Below, one piece after another: positions 43,745-54,612 of a stretch of 64,000 nt of DNA. Source of the stretch: Arenicola marina (taxonomy: Eukaryota; Annelida; Polychaeta; Arenicolidae). The stretch spans positions 1,798,001 through 1,862,000 of the forward strand of contig OZ025256.1 in NCBI GenBank assembly GCA_964019135.1, given 5' to 3'. A program made the translations under genes and the position numbers. The notes below the pieces were generated by a model that saw only the letters and a program-made list of their open reading frames with translations, was not told where the DNA came from and ran no database searches. Positions within the stretch are counted from its first letter, which is position 1, and each line of letters begins with the position of its first letter.

Positions 43745-44400
43745 TCGGCAGCCGCGCCGAGCCCCCAGCACCAGCCTGGGCCTCCAGTGGCACCCGGGCG
43801 CCCAGCACCAGCCTGGGCCTCCAGTGGCGCCCGAGCGCCCAGCACCAGCCTGGGCCTCTAGTGGCACCCGGGCGCCCAGCACCAGCCTGGGCCTCCAGTG
43901 GCACCCGGGCGCCCAGCACCAGCCTGGGCCTTCAGTGGCGCCCGAGCGCTCAGCACCAGCCTGGGCCTCTAGTGGCACCCGGGTGCCCAGCACCAGCCTG
44001 GGCCTCCAGTGGCGCCCGGGCGCCCAGCACCAGCCTGGGCCTCTAGTGGCGCCCGGGCGCCCAGCACCAGCCTGGGCCTCCAGTGGCACCCGGGCGCCCA
44101 GCACCAGCCTGGGCCTCCAGTGGCACCCGGGCGCCCAGCACCAGCCTGGGCCTTCAGTGGCGCCCGAGCGCCCAGCACCAGCCTGGGCCTCTAGTGGCAC
44201 CCGGGTGCCCAGCACCAGCCTGGGCCTCCAGTGGCGCCCGGGCGCCCAGCACCAGCCTGGGCCTCTAGTGGCGCCCGGGCGCCCAGCACCAGCCTGGGCC
44301 TCCAGTGGCACCCGGGCGCCCAGCACCAGCCTGGGCCTCCAGTGGCACCAGGGCGCCCAGCATCAGCCTGGGCCTCCAGTGGCGCCCGGGCGCCCAGCGC
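43745..44400. repeat. 37-bp GC-rich tandem array, ~18 copies
   Basis: The unit GCACCCGGGCGCCCAGCACC plus AGCCTGGGCCTCCAGTG carries the palindrome GCGCCCGGGCGC in many copies. Since 37 is not a multiple of three, all frames cycle through the same Pro/Ala/Gly-rich peptides on both strands. A CTCCAGTGG to CTCTAGTGG change in about one unit in four creates a TAG that closes some frames. A possible acceptor (TTCCTTTTGTCAG) precedes it and a donor (AAG|GTAAGC at 44551) follows, but no single frame spans the array to that donor. Confidence 0.9.
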
Positions 44401-44554
44401 TACAATCGGCCGCGACGCCACCCTGGCCCCAAGTCCCCCGGTGAAGTAGTCGTCCCGACCTACACGGTAGTCTACGGCCGGTTAGAAGACACCATGGCCC
44501 ATCTAACGTGTATCTACGGGGTTGATCCTAAAACTGGACTACAAAGAAGGTAAG

Positions 44555-47040
44555 CCGAGGTGTGTTTCAATAATACTGCTCTTACAAGCCCTTCGCATTT
44601 GGTGGGTTGATTTTCGGATCGATTGTGGGTTCAAATCCCACCTGGGTTTATAGATAGCAGAATGCTGTGATTATTGTTTAAATTTAATCAATGATAGCTC
44701 AGTAATATATAGTTATTGATTGCCGGTAATATATTTGCTGCGAGTCGTCTCTCCAGAGTCCCCAGCCGAACAAGGCCGTATGTTACGCACCGCGTCCTGC
44801 GTCGCGAAATTTACAACGAAATTGTGTCACTAAAGAGGTTCTTGCTATTGCATTTGGCTGCGTTTGACCCTCTCCCCCCTCCCTTTTCCCCTTTTTCTCT
44901 GCCCCTTCTTCCTTTTTCTCCTTTTTTTTCTTCTCTCCTTCTTTTCCTTCTTCCCCAGTTAACAATAGCGTCGCTATTAGACGAACGGCGGCCATCGCCA
45001 GCCGAAAGAGTGCCGGTCCATATCGCCGTTGACTCATAATAAGAGCGTCAGCATTGGGGGGGGGGGGAGGGGGCGGGGGGGTGCGCCTCTTGCGAGCGCT
45101 CTAGCGGTCAAACTAAGCGTCATAGAACAATTCTGTGGCGATTTACCATTAATTGGCCGATTACTCGAAAATCTGTCAGTATACGGAAAAATCTGAGCCG
45201 ATAATACCCGTTTGCCTCTGCCCGTGGAATACTCTCAAACAAACAGCCAATCTCTAGACCCAATATTAATGGAGTTACGATGGAAAACCTGTTTCGTGAC
45301 CTTCACCCCCTCAGATCCAGATTAGGCCCCACAAATCCATATTTGACATCCCGATGTAATGGAGCTCAGGGGTCAAATCTGGATCTGGGGGATCAAATAT
45401 TGATCTGAGGGTCAATTAGTGCCTTTAGTTGACAATTTGGGCAGAATCGAGCTTTTATTGGGTAAATCTGGGCTGTCACCTCGACCTCTGGTAAAGGCGG
45501 TGGGGTGAAAGGGAGGGGTAAGAGCACCATGCAGAAAGTAGCGGACCGGCAGCGGAGTGACCAGCAGTACACAGGGTAGGAGTGTGGGGAAGCGGGCGGG
45601 TGTGGGTGAGGGGAAGGGAAGCGGGTGGGTGTGGGTGAGGGGAGCGGATGGGGTGCACCAGCGAAGAGCTTCACGACTTGAATGCGAGTGGGTATTGGCG
45701 GGCTTAGTCGATTAACGCAGGAGTGCCAACACTGTGTGTGTATTGGCGGGCAAGGCCCGGGGTCGGGGTGGCGTTAGGGGGGATGGGGGGGGGGGGGTCG
45801 CGTTAGGCGAACGGAAACGCCGTATAGTTTACCATTGCAATGGTATTTTAGTCCATTTGCAAAAAAGTGTCACCACGGCGAATTTTAACCACATTTTTCC
45901 ATCATGGGCAATACAATTCCTCAGTGTCCCATACCATTTTCAAGTTTGTACGGTCAATATTGTCCGGTTTTATGGAAATGTTAAAGATAAGGTTCTAATT
46001 TATGCCCTAGTTTATGGTAATTATTGGAGGGCGATAGCTTAAAAATTGAATAAGCCGGGTTCGAACCTCCAACTTCCAGGCGCTCTGGCACCGTTATGCT
46101 GCGCACTCCGGGTTCGAGCTAAGATTGGACTTGGCATAAGCTACACATCACCTCTATCCACCAGGGCAAATTTGGTGCTCAGGTGTCTTTTAGTTTTCGA
46201 GCTACAACCGAGCACTTGACATTTACAATAGTCAAGGTCATGACCTTGACCTTTGACCTAGGGGGTTGAAAGACGGTCAGTTGTGAGATATTACCTTGCA
46301 TAACCTTTGTATTCAACACCAGATGCGTAGCTTATAGGTTTCTATATCTTATTGGCACGTTGTTAATTGTAAAATGCTTTCACCATTGGACCATTTTTGT
46401 GTTGCCATGGAAACAAAAAGTAACCGTTCGATTGCATTTATCTTGCACCTAATATCAAAGATATTAGTACACAAAGATAGGTCATTCGGCAAAAGCCCAT
46501 TGTAAAATGTGTAATGCGGCGAGTAGTGGCGCCGCTATGCGGCCAGCGCGTAACGTTGGGCTGCCACTGCGCTGACGATAACGCAGACCGTGATAAGCGG
46601 CGCCCTGTGAACTACAAATTGGATTTTAGCGCTATTAATTCGGGTGATATAAAGCCTGGTGGTGTTCATTCATGCTTTCAGGTATATCTTACGTTAAATA
46701 TATATAATTTTATATTTTTTATGCCGCAATAAATAGTCTTACTGTCATCAAGGCGTCATATTTCGAGAACGTCATTGACTGGCAGTCAACAGTTTGGCTT
46801 CCCTGATTCGCTGAAAACTGCTGGTTGAAAACTATGATGTACCCTTGACTGATGGATTATAAAACACCACAACTCCATAATTATTTAGCATTTAGCGGTC
46901 TCTTGTCTTTGTTTGATTGACACATTTCGTTGGACAATAGATTCGTCTACTCTTCAACGCCACTGGAAACAGTCTCCAAACAAGTGCACTATAAACACAA
47001 CGACGCCCGAAGTTCATTCTCAGAAGTAAAACTCGGGCTT
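44555..47040. other. No gene recognised
   Basis: Includes a tRNA-like B box (GGGTTCAAATCCCACC) at about 44629 with no full cloverleaf, a poly-G run at 45057-45080, and GGATCTGA-type repeats at 45300-45420 resembling 52800-52910. A palindromic TCAAGGTCATGACCTTGACC lies near 46223. Confidence 0.35.
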
Positions 47041-47049
47041 TCCGACGAA

Positions 47050-47778
47050 ATACACTTCACCATCCTGATCCGCCCCTCTGTCCCCTTCACAATCAGGATC
47101 CGCCTCTCTGTACCCTTCACCATCAGGGTCCCCCCATGTGTACCCTTCACCTTCAGGATGCTCCCCTCTGTACCCTTCACCATCAGGATCCACCCCTCTG
47201 TGCCCTTTACCATCAAGATCCGGCCCTCTGCACCCTTGACCATCAGGATCCGCCCCTCTGTACCCTTCACCATCAGGATCCACCCCTTTGTACCTTTACC
47301 ATCAAGATCCGCCCCTCTGCACCCTTGACCATCAGGATCCGCCCCTCTGCACCTCCACTATCAGGATCCGCCCCTCTGTACCCTTCACCATCAGGATCCG
47401 CCCATCTGAACCCTTCACCATCCTGCTCCGCCCCTAGGTACCTTTGACCATCAGGATCCGTCCCTATGTACCTTCACCATCAGGATCCGCCCTCTGTACC
47501 CTTTACCATCCTGATCCGCCCCTATGTACACTTCACCATCAGGATCCGCCCCTCAGTATCTTCACCATCAGGATCCGCCCATCTGAACCCTTCATCATCA
47601 GGATCCACCCCTCTATACCCATCAACCTTCCTGATCCGCCTTTCTGTACCTTGACCATCAGGATCCGTCCCTCTGTACCCTTGACCATCAGGATCCGCCC
47701 CTCGGTACCCTTCACCATATGGATCCGCCCCTCTGTACCCTTCACCATCAGGATCGGCCCCTCTGTACCCTTCACCAT
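47050..47778. repeat. 30-bp tandem array next to the gene B stop codon, ~24 copies
   Basis: The unit CTCTGTACCCTTCACCATCA plus GGATCCGCCC repeats up to 40 bp from the gene B stop codon (47816), so the array probably lies in its 3' UTR. The period is a multiple of three, hence long open frames (SVPFTIRIRP on plus, GADPDGEGYR on minus) with no other coding support. Confidence 0.9.
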
Positions 47779-47815
47779 CTCGCCTGCGTCTCCCCAACAC
47801 CAGCCATATCAGGCC

Positions 47816-47892
47816 TTATACCAAGACGACGAAGGCGGCGACGCCTACTGTGAGAACCAATGACCACACCTTGTCTGTGGCCGCCGATGAGC
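47816..47892 (-). CDS. Gene B exon 6: hydrophobic C-terminus, possible GPI signal
   Basis: Acceptor GTCTTTTCAG, phase 1 entry, then SSAATDKVWSLVLTVGVAAF and VVLV before TAA. Small residues (SSAA), a short polar spacer, then an uninterrupted hydrophobic end with no cytoplasmic residues: the layout of a GPI-attachment signal. A short C-terminal membrane anchor is the alternative. Confidence 0.75.
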
Positions 47893-50800
47893 CTGAAAAG
47901 ACAACGGCAGATATGACAGCTGAAATATTCTTCATAATACATGCTAACAAACATGTGAGTAAATATCATGTTTTGGTAATGAACTCCGCTGCTGTGAGCT
48001 GACGTCACTATCGCTGTTGCTGAAAGCTTTACATCACTATTTTTTGTTGTTTGCAATATTTTCACAAACATGGTTTCGATTTTGAAGTGCGGATGGTAAA
48101 AAAATGCGATACCTTTTGCGTCCCAAGCCCCAGCCCTCTTTTTGCCGCCACCCAGTCCGGGATTATCATTGGTTTCTAGAGGCATCATATCGCCCTGGTC
48201 GGTTGCTTCAGTGGGTGTTCCAGGTTCACGACACCAGTCAGCCGTCTCGGTGTCAGATAGCATGGCACGGGCGGCAGCTGAAGTCACACACACACCTCGT
48301 AATGGCCCAGCGACTAATGGAACAGTTTGACATCGGTAGTTTTTTTTTCGGCTATCGGTTTACAGCGGTGAAGTGGGTTTACAATATGTGAGATATATTT
48401 GAAACTGGGGCACACAGGAGAGATTCATGAGTGCATATATGGATCATATTGTATGCAGAAAATAAAGTATCGCCAAATCGGAGAAGTTAGTTTCGTCATA
48501 ATGAAATTATGCATATATTATCACATAATGAAAACTCACAGAGAGTCAAGGTCTTGTTGAAGCCACAGTATCCAGGTAGTATCCGTCCAGTCACCTCCAG
48601 TACTGCCCCGTGACCTTGACACAGCGGCTTGAGGTCCACGGGACCCCCGGAGCAGTAGTATCCGCCTTCACAATGTGACATCTCCTTGTCCTCCTCTCCC
48701 CCCTGGATCCGCTGTGTGATGTTCACCTCCGCGAAGCAAGTGTCGAGTGACGTCTCGCATTCCACAGTGACGTTCTGGTTGGCGAACACCCCTTGAAGCT
48801 GGTCGTCCTGTGTGAAGGGAACGACAAGGCCGTCGACTGTCCCCTGACACTGGACGCTGTCTGTGGTCGGACACCTGGCGTCTGAGGGATGGCATGGGAT
48901 TACGGTGACTCACAACGTTTATTTACAGTCACATTGTATTAAATGGCGCGTGAGGGATTGCATTTGATCACAGTGACTAACAACGTCTATTTACAGGCAC
49001 ATCAAATACAATTGCATCTATCACAACGTCACCAAATACAATGCTTTGTGACGCCAACTTAATACGTGTACAATCTAATTTAGTCGCTCCAACTTGTTTA
49101 ACAACTTACGGAAAGAAATTACTTTCTGGTAGGTGCACTCCTTGCGCAGCATACTCCCAGTGATCCTGACTTCTACCGGATGACCTTTACGTAATGGGTT
49201 CAGGTCAAAGTAACCCCCGAAGCAGAAGTGTCCACCTCTACATCGACTGATTCCCTGATTGACGCCGCCATGTTGTGTGATGCTCAACTCCACAATGGGA
49301 ACGTGTGAGGCAGTGTGAACTTCAAAACCGACGAGTTGGTCAACATCAACTTCCTGTTCCAGGAACCCCAGTATGGCGGGAAATACCATGTCGTCAATCA
49401 CCATTGTGGGGTTCAAGAGGTCTTCGGTCGGACATTTCAGGCCTGAATAAATATTGTTATACTTGATGTCGAGAATTAGTTGTCGAAACTTGTTTATATA
49501 AGTCAAATAATGGTTGCGTTTAGTGCAAAATAGGTATACAACAGTTCGAACTCCTGGGATATAGCGATAATAGGCGAAGGAATAAAGTACGGCAAAACAC
49601 CATTAGAAGTTAATGACAATAAGGAGGCACTCGTCACTGTATTTGGATCATGTTCAACTCTGAACTAACTTACGAAAAGGTATGTAAAGGTAGTCATCGT
49701 GCCGAATACTCCCACTGATCCTGATTGCCACTGATTTCCGTGGCAGTGGTGGCGATAATCTTATAGCACTTTAATTGATATTAACTTACGAAAGTGAATT
49801 AGTTTGCGGTAGCTGCAGTCCTCGTGCAGAATGCTGCCAGTGATCCGGATTTCCACCGGTTGACCTTTACGTAATGGGGTCAGGTCAATATAACGCCCGT
49901 GACAGTGGTTTCCGCCCAGACAATGAGTGAGCCTCGTGTTCACCCCACCGTGTTGCGTAAAGGTCAATTCTTTAATGGGGAAGTCTAAACGAGTGTCCAC
50001 CTTAAAGCGGACGGTTTGGTCGACACTAACTTCCTGTTCCAAGAAGTCTGGGACAGAGCCAACATCATTGTCGTCAATTACCAGTGTACACGGCACGAGA
50101 TTGTTGACCGGACAACGGGTGTCTGCAAAGTACAGATGCGGCGCAATCATTAACCATGTATACGGGGGATGTGCCCAAAGGTATATATCATCAGCGGTCA
50201 ATAGCATTCATTTGCTGCCCTCGTTCGCATGATAGCTTCAACAATTAACCACCAGGCTGCTTCAGTGGGATATTGTGGACAACTGATATTTTCCCGAACT
50301 GAAGCCTCAGTAAAAACAAAGCTGATACGGCGATATGGGAAACATGTTATAGGTTTCTGATAATATGCATTTCAATATAAGTAACATAATAAAATACCAC
50401 GAATAAAAATTACATTTAGTGATGACGAGGAAGCAAACTAGTTTCTCTGTATAAAAACGTTATTGTGATTAACTTACGAAAAGAAATTGTTCTGCGGTAG
50501 CTGCAGTCCGCGTGCAGAATGCTGCCAGTGATCCGGATTTCCACAGGTTGACCTTTACGTAATGGGGTCAGGTCAATATAACGCCCATGACAGTGGTTCA
50601 CGCCCAGACAATGAGTGAGCGTTATGTTCAAGCCGCCGTGCTGCGTGAAGGTCAACTCCTTAATGGGGAAGTGAAGAGGAGTGTCCACCTTAAAGCGGAC
50701 GGTTTGGTCGACACTGACTTCCTGTTCCAAGAAGTCCGGGACAGAGCCAACATCCTTTTCATCGATAACCAGTGTAGACGTCACGAGATGTTCTGGCGGA

Positions 50801-51218
50801 CAATTAGGACCTGAGGAAGACAAGTAGCATTTTGTTGAGCCAAGATGTTCGTCAAAGCGGAAACACATCACCGTGTTAACATTTACTCCATGTCTAACGA
50901 ACTACAGTAAAATGCCAAGGTATGCGGCACAATATGAAAATTTGAAATTATGAAAGCCACGTTGTGATGACAAGGATTGCGACGCAATGTCACCTACAAC
51001 AAAAGAGAGTGTTCACCCTATAGTAGCGAAATCTTTAACATTAACTAATCCTCTGACGCCGATTGAAGTCAAGGAGTTACCTTCAGTTAAAACAAAATGT
51101 GTTACTGTCCCGTAGCTAATTATTAGTTTAATGATGCTATGTACATACCTGTCAATGCACTGACATGGTTGGTAACCACGAAAAGCCAGAACAGCATCAG
51201 AACTTGAGGGGAAGTCAT
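47816..51218 (-). CDS. Gene B: secreted or GPI-anchored protein with four copies of an unrecognised ~111-residue domain
   Basis: Six exons give a complete 495-residue protein. Exon 1 encodes a signal peptide (MTSPQVLMLFWLFVV...SALT). Exons 2-5 each encode one domain (residues about 24-134, 135-245, 246-356, 357-470). Exon 6 encodes a short tail ending in a hydrophobic stretch. Every junction is phase 1, and domain exons 2, 3 and 4 are each 333 bp (111 codons) while exon 5 is 342 bp. Each domain has conserved cysteines C-P near the start, C-x5-C in the middle (HCLGGNHC) and C-x-Y/F near the end, plus a block DLTPLRKGQPVEIRITGS. I do not recognise the family; it looks like a beta-sandwich. Domains 1 and 2 are about four-fifths identical by eye, domain 4 is the most divergent. 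I infer a surface or secreted binding protein. Confidence 0.85.
48540..48881 (-). CDS. Gene B exon 5: domain copy 4, divergent and cysteine-rich
   Basis: 342 bp. Acceptor CATCCCTCAG, donor TCT|GTGAGT. ARCPTTDSVQCQG...NQNVTVECETSLDTC, NITQR, HCEGGYYCSGGPVDLKPL, VLEVTGRI, CGFNKTLTL. It keeps the shared framework but has about twice as many cysteines as the other copies and potential N-glycosylation sites (NVT, NIT, NKT). Confidence 0.8.
49110..49442 (-). CDS. Gene B exon 4: domain copy 3
   Basis: 333 bp. Acceptor ATTTATTCAG, donor TTCC|GTAAGT. LKCPTEDLL...GFLEQEVDVDQLVGFEVHT, SITQHGGVN, CRGGHFCFGGYFDLNPL, VEVRITGS, CTYQKVISF. Four cysteines, diverged from copies 1 and 2. Confidence 0.85.
49665..49745 (-). 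pseudogene. Remnant of a fifth gene B domain exon
   Basis: Between domain copies 2 and 3, the minus strand contains a degraded version of the last ~75 bp of a domain exon, including ATCAGTGGGAGTATTCGGCA (compare ATCACTGGCAGCATTCTGCA in copy 2) and a donor-like TTTCGTAAGTT. The rest of the exon is gone. Confidence 0.6.
49790..50122 (-). CDS. Gene B exon 3: domain copy 2
   Basis: 333 bp. Acceptor ATCTGTACTTTGCAG, donor TTTC|GTAAGT. Nearly the same as copy 1 (PDFLEQEVSVDQTVRFKVDT, HCLGGNHCHGRYIDLTPL, CSYRKLIHF), with one extra cysteine near the start (VPC). A recent duplicate. Confidence 0.85.
50478..50810 (-). CDS. Gene B exon 2: domain copy 1
   Basis: 333 bp. Acceptor TCTTCCTCAG, donor TTTC|GTAAGT. 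It starts PNCPPEHLV; inner blocks are PDFLEQEVSVDQTVRFKVDT, KELTFTQHGG, THCLGVNHCHGRYIDLTPL and CSYRRTISF. Four cysteines. Confidence 0.85.
51149..51218 (-). CDS. Gene B exon 1: signal peptide
   Basis: ATG at 51218, 23 codons plus one base, donor ACAG|GTATGT. MTSPQ, then the hydrophobic core VLMLFWLFVV and a plausible signal-peptidase site after VSA. Confidence 0.85.
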
Positions 51219-51369
51219 AATGCCTAGTTCAACATGAATACAAGAAAGCCATCATTATTAACCACTGTATCATTATATCGTTGTGTCATCGATGGTGTAA
51301 GAATCGCTTTGGGTTCTATTTTTCTCAGATGTTTTCAGGTAAAGCCATATCATATTTTGCCCAAAATGT

Positions 51370-51590
51370 GACCTAACGTCACATACCTTGTTGCTACATC
51401 ATAACGTGATCTTACCACACATACCGTGTTGCTACATCATAACGTGATCTTACCACACATACCGTGTTGCTACATCATAACGTGATCTTACCACACATAC
51501 CGTGTTGCTACATCATAACGTGATCTTACCACACATACCGTGTTGCTACATCATAACGTGATCTGACCACACATACCGTTTTATTATATC
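51370..51590. repeat. 38-bp tandem repeat upstream of gene B, 5-6 copies
   Basis: The unit ACCACACATACCGTGTTGCT plus ACATCATAACGTGATCTT begins about 150 bp upstream of the gene B start codon. Middle copies are perfect; the outer ones are diverged. It may fall in the promoter region. Confidence 0.95.
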
Positions 51591-51838
51591 ACAACGACCC
51601 CATCAAATCATGTCCGGACATTTAAGCCATCATTTCAAACATATTTTCCCAAATAAAATAACGTCTATATTTCAATTGGTACATTGTGTGATAGTGCTAC
51701 AACAATGTTTGTGACGTCCCGTCATCATGCGCCATAACCAATTATTATAGTCTTAATGAATCATAAAGCAACGCTCTTTTGTAGACAGTCATTGCCGATG
51801 TCTGTATAACGTGATACGAAGTTTTTGTCCATAAATTA

Positions 51839-52051
51839 ATGCTGTACATCTACCTACCACGGCGATGGCGATCCATGTTCCGGTCGTACCAATCCTTGGT
51901 ATCCAGCAAGGTGCAGTCGCAGGGTCAGGATCAGGAGGGCGGACTGAGGGAATGCGTAACCCAGGTGAGCAACGTGAAGGTCGGTGTTGAGGAGGCAACG
52001 CGTGGGATCGACACGCTGGACCTGGTGGAGTGGAAGGACATATCTAAGTGA
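51839..52051 (+). CDS. Hypothetical small open frame, possibly an exon
   Basis: 70 codons starting MLYIYLPRRWRSMFRSYQ and ending DTLDLVEWKDISK. The C-terminal half (ECVTQVSNVKVGVEEA) looks protein-like with normal amino acid use. The ATG context is unremarkable and an internal CCCAG|GTGAGC would act as a donor. No family is recognised; it could be noise. Confidence 0.2.
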   Translation: MLYIYLPRRWRSMFRSYQSLVSSKVQSQGQDQEGGLRECVTQVSNVKVGVEEATRGIDTLDLVEWKDISK

Positions 52052-52399
52052 ACGGGCGCAGAGATAATGAGATAACCAGATAATGAGGTGCTATGTGGTC
52101 GCCGAAATATTTGTCCCTTGGTTATTCCAAACAATATATCAATACAGCTCACTAATCTGCTAATCATAACATGACAGCGAGGCTCTAGAATGTCGCGAGC
52201 GGTGGCAGCGACCGCGTTTGAATGTCTAGGCGGGGGTGGGGGACTGGGGGTTCAAGCTGGGGTGGTGGGATAATTGAGTTGGTTGCTATGCAACTAATGT
52301 GCATGGTAGGGATGTAGAAACTAGAAATGTAGACCGAAAGATAATAAAAGGGCAGTTTGGTTTTAGCTATCCACCGAGTGAGCAGCATACCACTTTACG

Positions 52400-52705
52400 T
52401 ATTAGATAAGGAATGAGTTGCAGGTCACTATTGGGATCGAAGAACTTCGAGGCGTAGCCGAGATGTTGTGAGATCCCAATAATGACCTACAACTCATTCT
52501 TTATCTGGCTTAATGCATACTTCTATTGTTTCCTCCGAGGAGGCGGCGATGGCATGGAGTATGTCAGCGAGGGGTCATTATTGTGACGGAACTATAATAA
52601 CCCGCTCTGAGAAAATAATGACCTCCTGCTCACGGTCCGCAGGTCCTTACCGGCAAAACACGACTCCGAGGAAACAATAGAAGTATGCATTAATGTCAAT
52701 TCCAT
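52400..52705. repeat. Two linked foldbacks
   Basis: AATGAGTTGCAGGTCACTATTGGGATC at about 52412 (given here in two parts: AATGAGTTGCAGGTCA, CTATTGGGATC) folds onto GATCCCAATAATGACCTAC to AACTCATT. The second pair, TAATGCATACTTCTATTGTT TCCTC near 52512 and GAGGAAACAATAGAAGTATGCATTA near 52670 (GAGGAAACAATAG, AAGTATGCATTA), encloses about 130 bp. Confidence 0.75.
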
Positions 52706-53204
52706 ACTCACGAATAAGAAAAAAAGACTCAAGCGTGGGCGGGGCTTAGTCTCGGAGTGTGGATCGGTCTATTGAGAGGATGCTCACTATAGCGACAGTT
52801 CTAGAGCTGCCGGATCTCAGGGGTCAATATGGATCTGATATATCAACTACAGATCTGAGGGTTCAATCGGGACCTAATATGTCAAATCTGGACCTGAGGG
52901 GCCAAATACGCCACAAATAAAGTCACAGTCAAGTCAATTGTTAAGGTCAAGTTCATTGTTACAGTAGTAGACCGAAGACATAATCCGGATTTTACATGTT
53001 ATATCATTCTCACCCTACGGGTGACGCAATCTCGTTTCTAATTAGTCATTAATTATGGCGAAGAAAACATTGAACTTTGCGAATAATTATCAACAGCCGT
53101 GAGTTGCAACCATTGCCTCGGATATCGCTTATGATTGAGGATCCAGTCCTGGTCCGTCTGCCTGAGCATTTCTCTCCCAAATAGGCCTACACCAGGACAG
53201 TCTT

Positions 53205-54612
53205 ATTATATAGTGTATGCGGTATTTATAGTGTATGTGGTATATATAGTGTATGTGGTATATATAGTGCATGTGGTATATATAGTGTATGTGGTATATA
53301 TAGTGTATGCGGTATATATAGTGTATGTGGTATATATAGTGTATGTGGTATATATAGTGTATGCGGTATATATAGTGTATGCGGTATATATAGTGTATGT
53401 GGTATATATAGTGTATGTGGTATATATAGTGTATGTGGTATACATGGTGTATGTGGTGTATATAGTGTATGTGGTATATATAGTGTATGTGGTATATATA
53501 GTGTATGTGGTATATATAGTGTATGTGGTATATATAGGGTATGTGGTATATATAGGGTATGTGGTATATATAGTGTATGTGGTATATATAGTGTATGTGG
53601 TATATATAGTGTATGTGGTATATATAGTGTATGTGGTATATATAGTGTATGTGGTATATATAGTGTATGTGGTATATATAGTGTATGTGGTATATATAGT
53701 GTATGTGGTATATATAGTGTATGTGGTATATATTGTGTGTGTGGTATATATAGTGTATGTGGTATATATAGTGTATGTGGTATAGATGGTGTATGTGATA
53801 TATATAGTGTATGTGGTATATATAGTGTATGTGGTATATATAGTGTATGTGGTATATATAGTGCATGTGGTATCTATAGTGTATGTGGTATATATAGTGT
53901 ATGTGGTATATATAGTGTATGTGGTATATATAGTGTATGTGGTATATATAGTGTATGTGGTATACATAGTGTATGTGGTATATATAGTGTATGTGGTATT
54001 TATAGTGTATGCGGTATATATAGTGTATGTGGTATATATAGTGCATGTGGTATCTATAGTGTATGTGGTATATATAGTGTATGTGGTATATATAGTGTAT
54101 GTGGTATATATAGTGTATGTGGTATATATAGTGTATGTGGTATATATAGTGTATGTGGTATATATAGTGTATGTGGTATATATAGTGTATGTGGTATATA
54201 TAGTGTATGTGGTATATATAGTGTATGTGGTATATATAGTGTATGTGGTATATATAGTGTATGTGGTAAGTATAGTGTATGTGGTATATATAGTGTATGT
54301 GGTATATATAGTGTATGTGGTATATATAGTGTATGTGGTATATATAGTGTATGTGGTATATATAGTGTGTGTGGTATATATAGTGTATGTGGTATATATA
54401 GTGTGTGTGGTATATATAGTGTATGTGGTATATACAGTGTATGTGGTATATATAGTGTATGTGGTATATATAGTGTATGTGGTATATATAGTGTATGTGG
54501 TATATATAGTGTATGTGGTATATATAGTGTATGTGGTATATATAGTGTATGTGGTATATATAGTGAATGTGGTATATATAGTGTATGTGGTATATATAGT
54601 GTATGTGGTAGC
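53205..54612. repeat. 18-bp TATATATAGTGTATGTGG array, ~78 copies
   Basis: A near-homogeneous array of 1.4 kb. Variants include GTGCATGTGG, GGTATGTGG and GTGTATGCGG. A period divisible by three keeps four or more frames open; the long His/Tyr/Ile frames are not genes. Confidence 0.95.

Noticed and set aside
43698..44444. Collagen-like Pro/Ala/Gly frames of about 200 codons on both strands
   Set aside because: Generated by a 37-bp array that cycles through all frames. TAG variants interrupt the frame leading to the downstream donor.
44597..44650. tRNA gene suggested by GGGTTCAAATCCCACC
   Set aside because: Only a T-arm/B-box-like stretch; no acceptor, D or anticodon stems could be drawn.
46044..46130. 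tRNA or SINE suggested by GGGTTCGAACC
   Set aside because: Single B-box-like motif without an A box at the right distance or a cloverleaf.
46930..47863. SVPFTIRIRP-type repeat proteins on plus and GADPDGEGYR on minus
   Set aside because: 30-bp array with period divisible by three; it sits in the presumed 3' UTR of gene B.
48097..48391. Open frames around 47900-48390 on either strand
   Set aside because: They overlap gene B exon 6 and its intron in other frames, without splice sites or homology.
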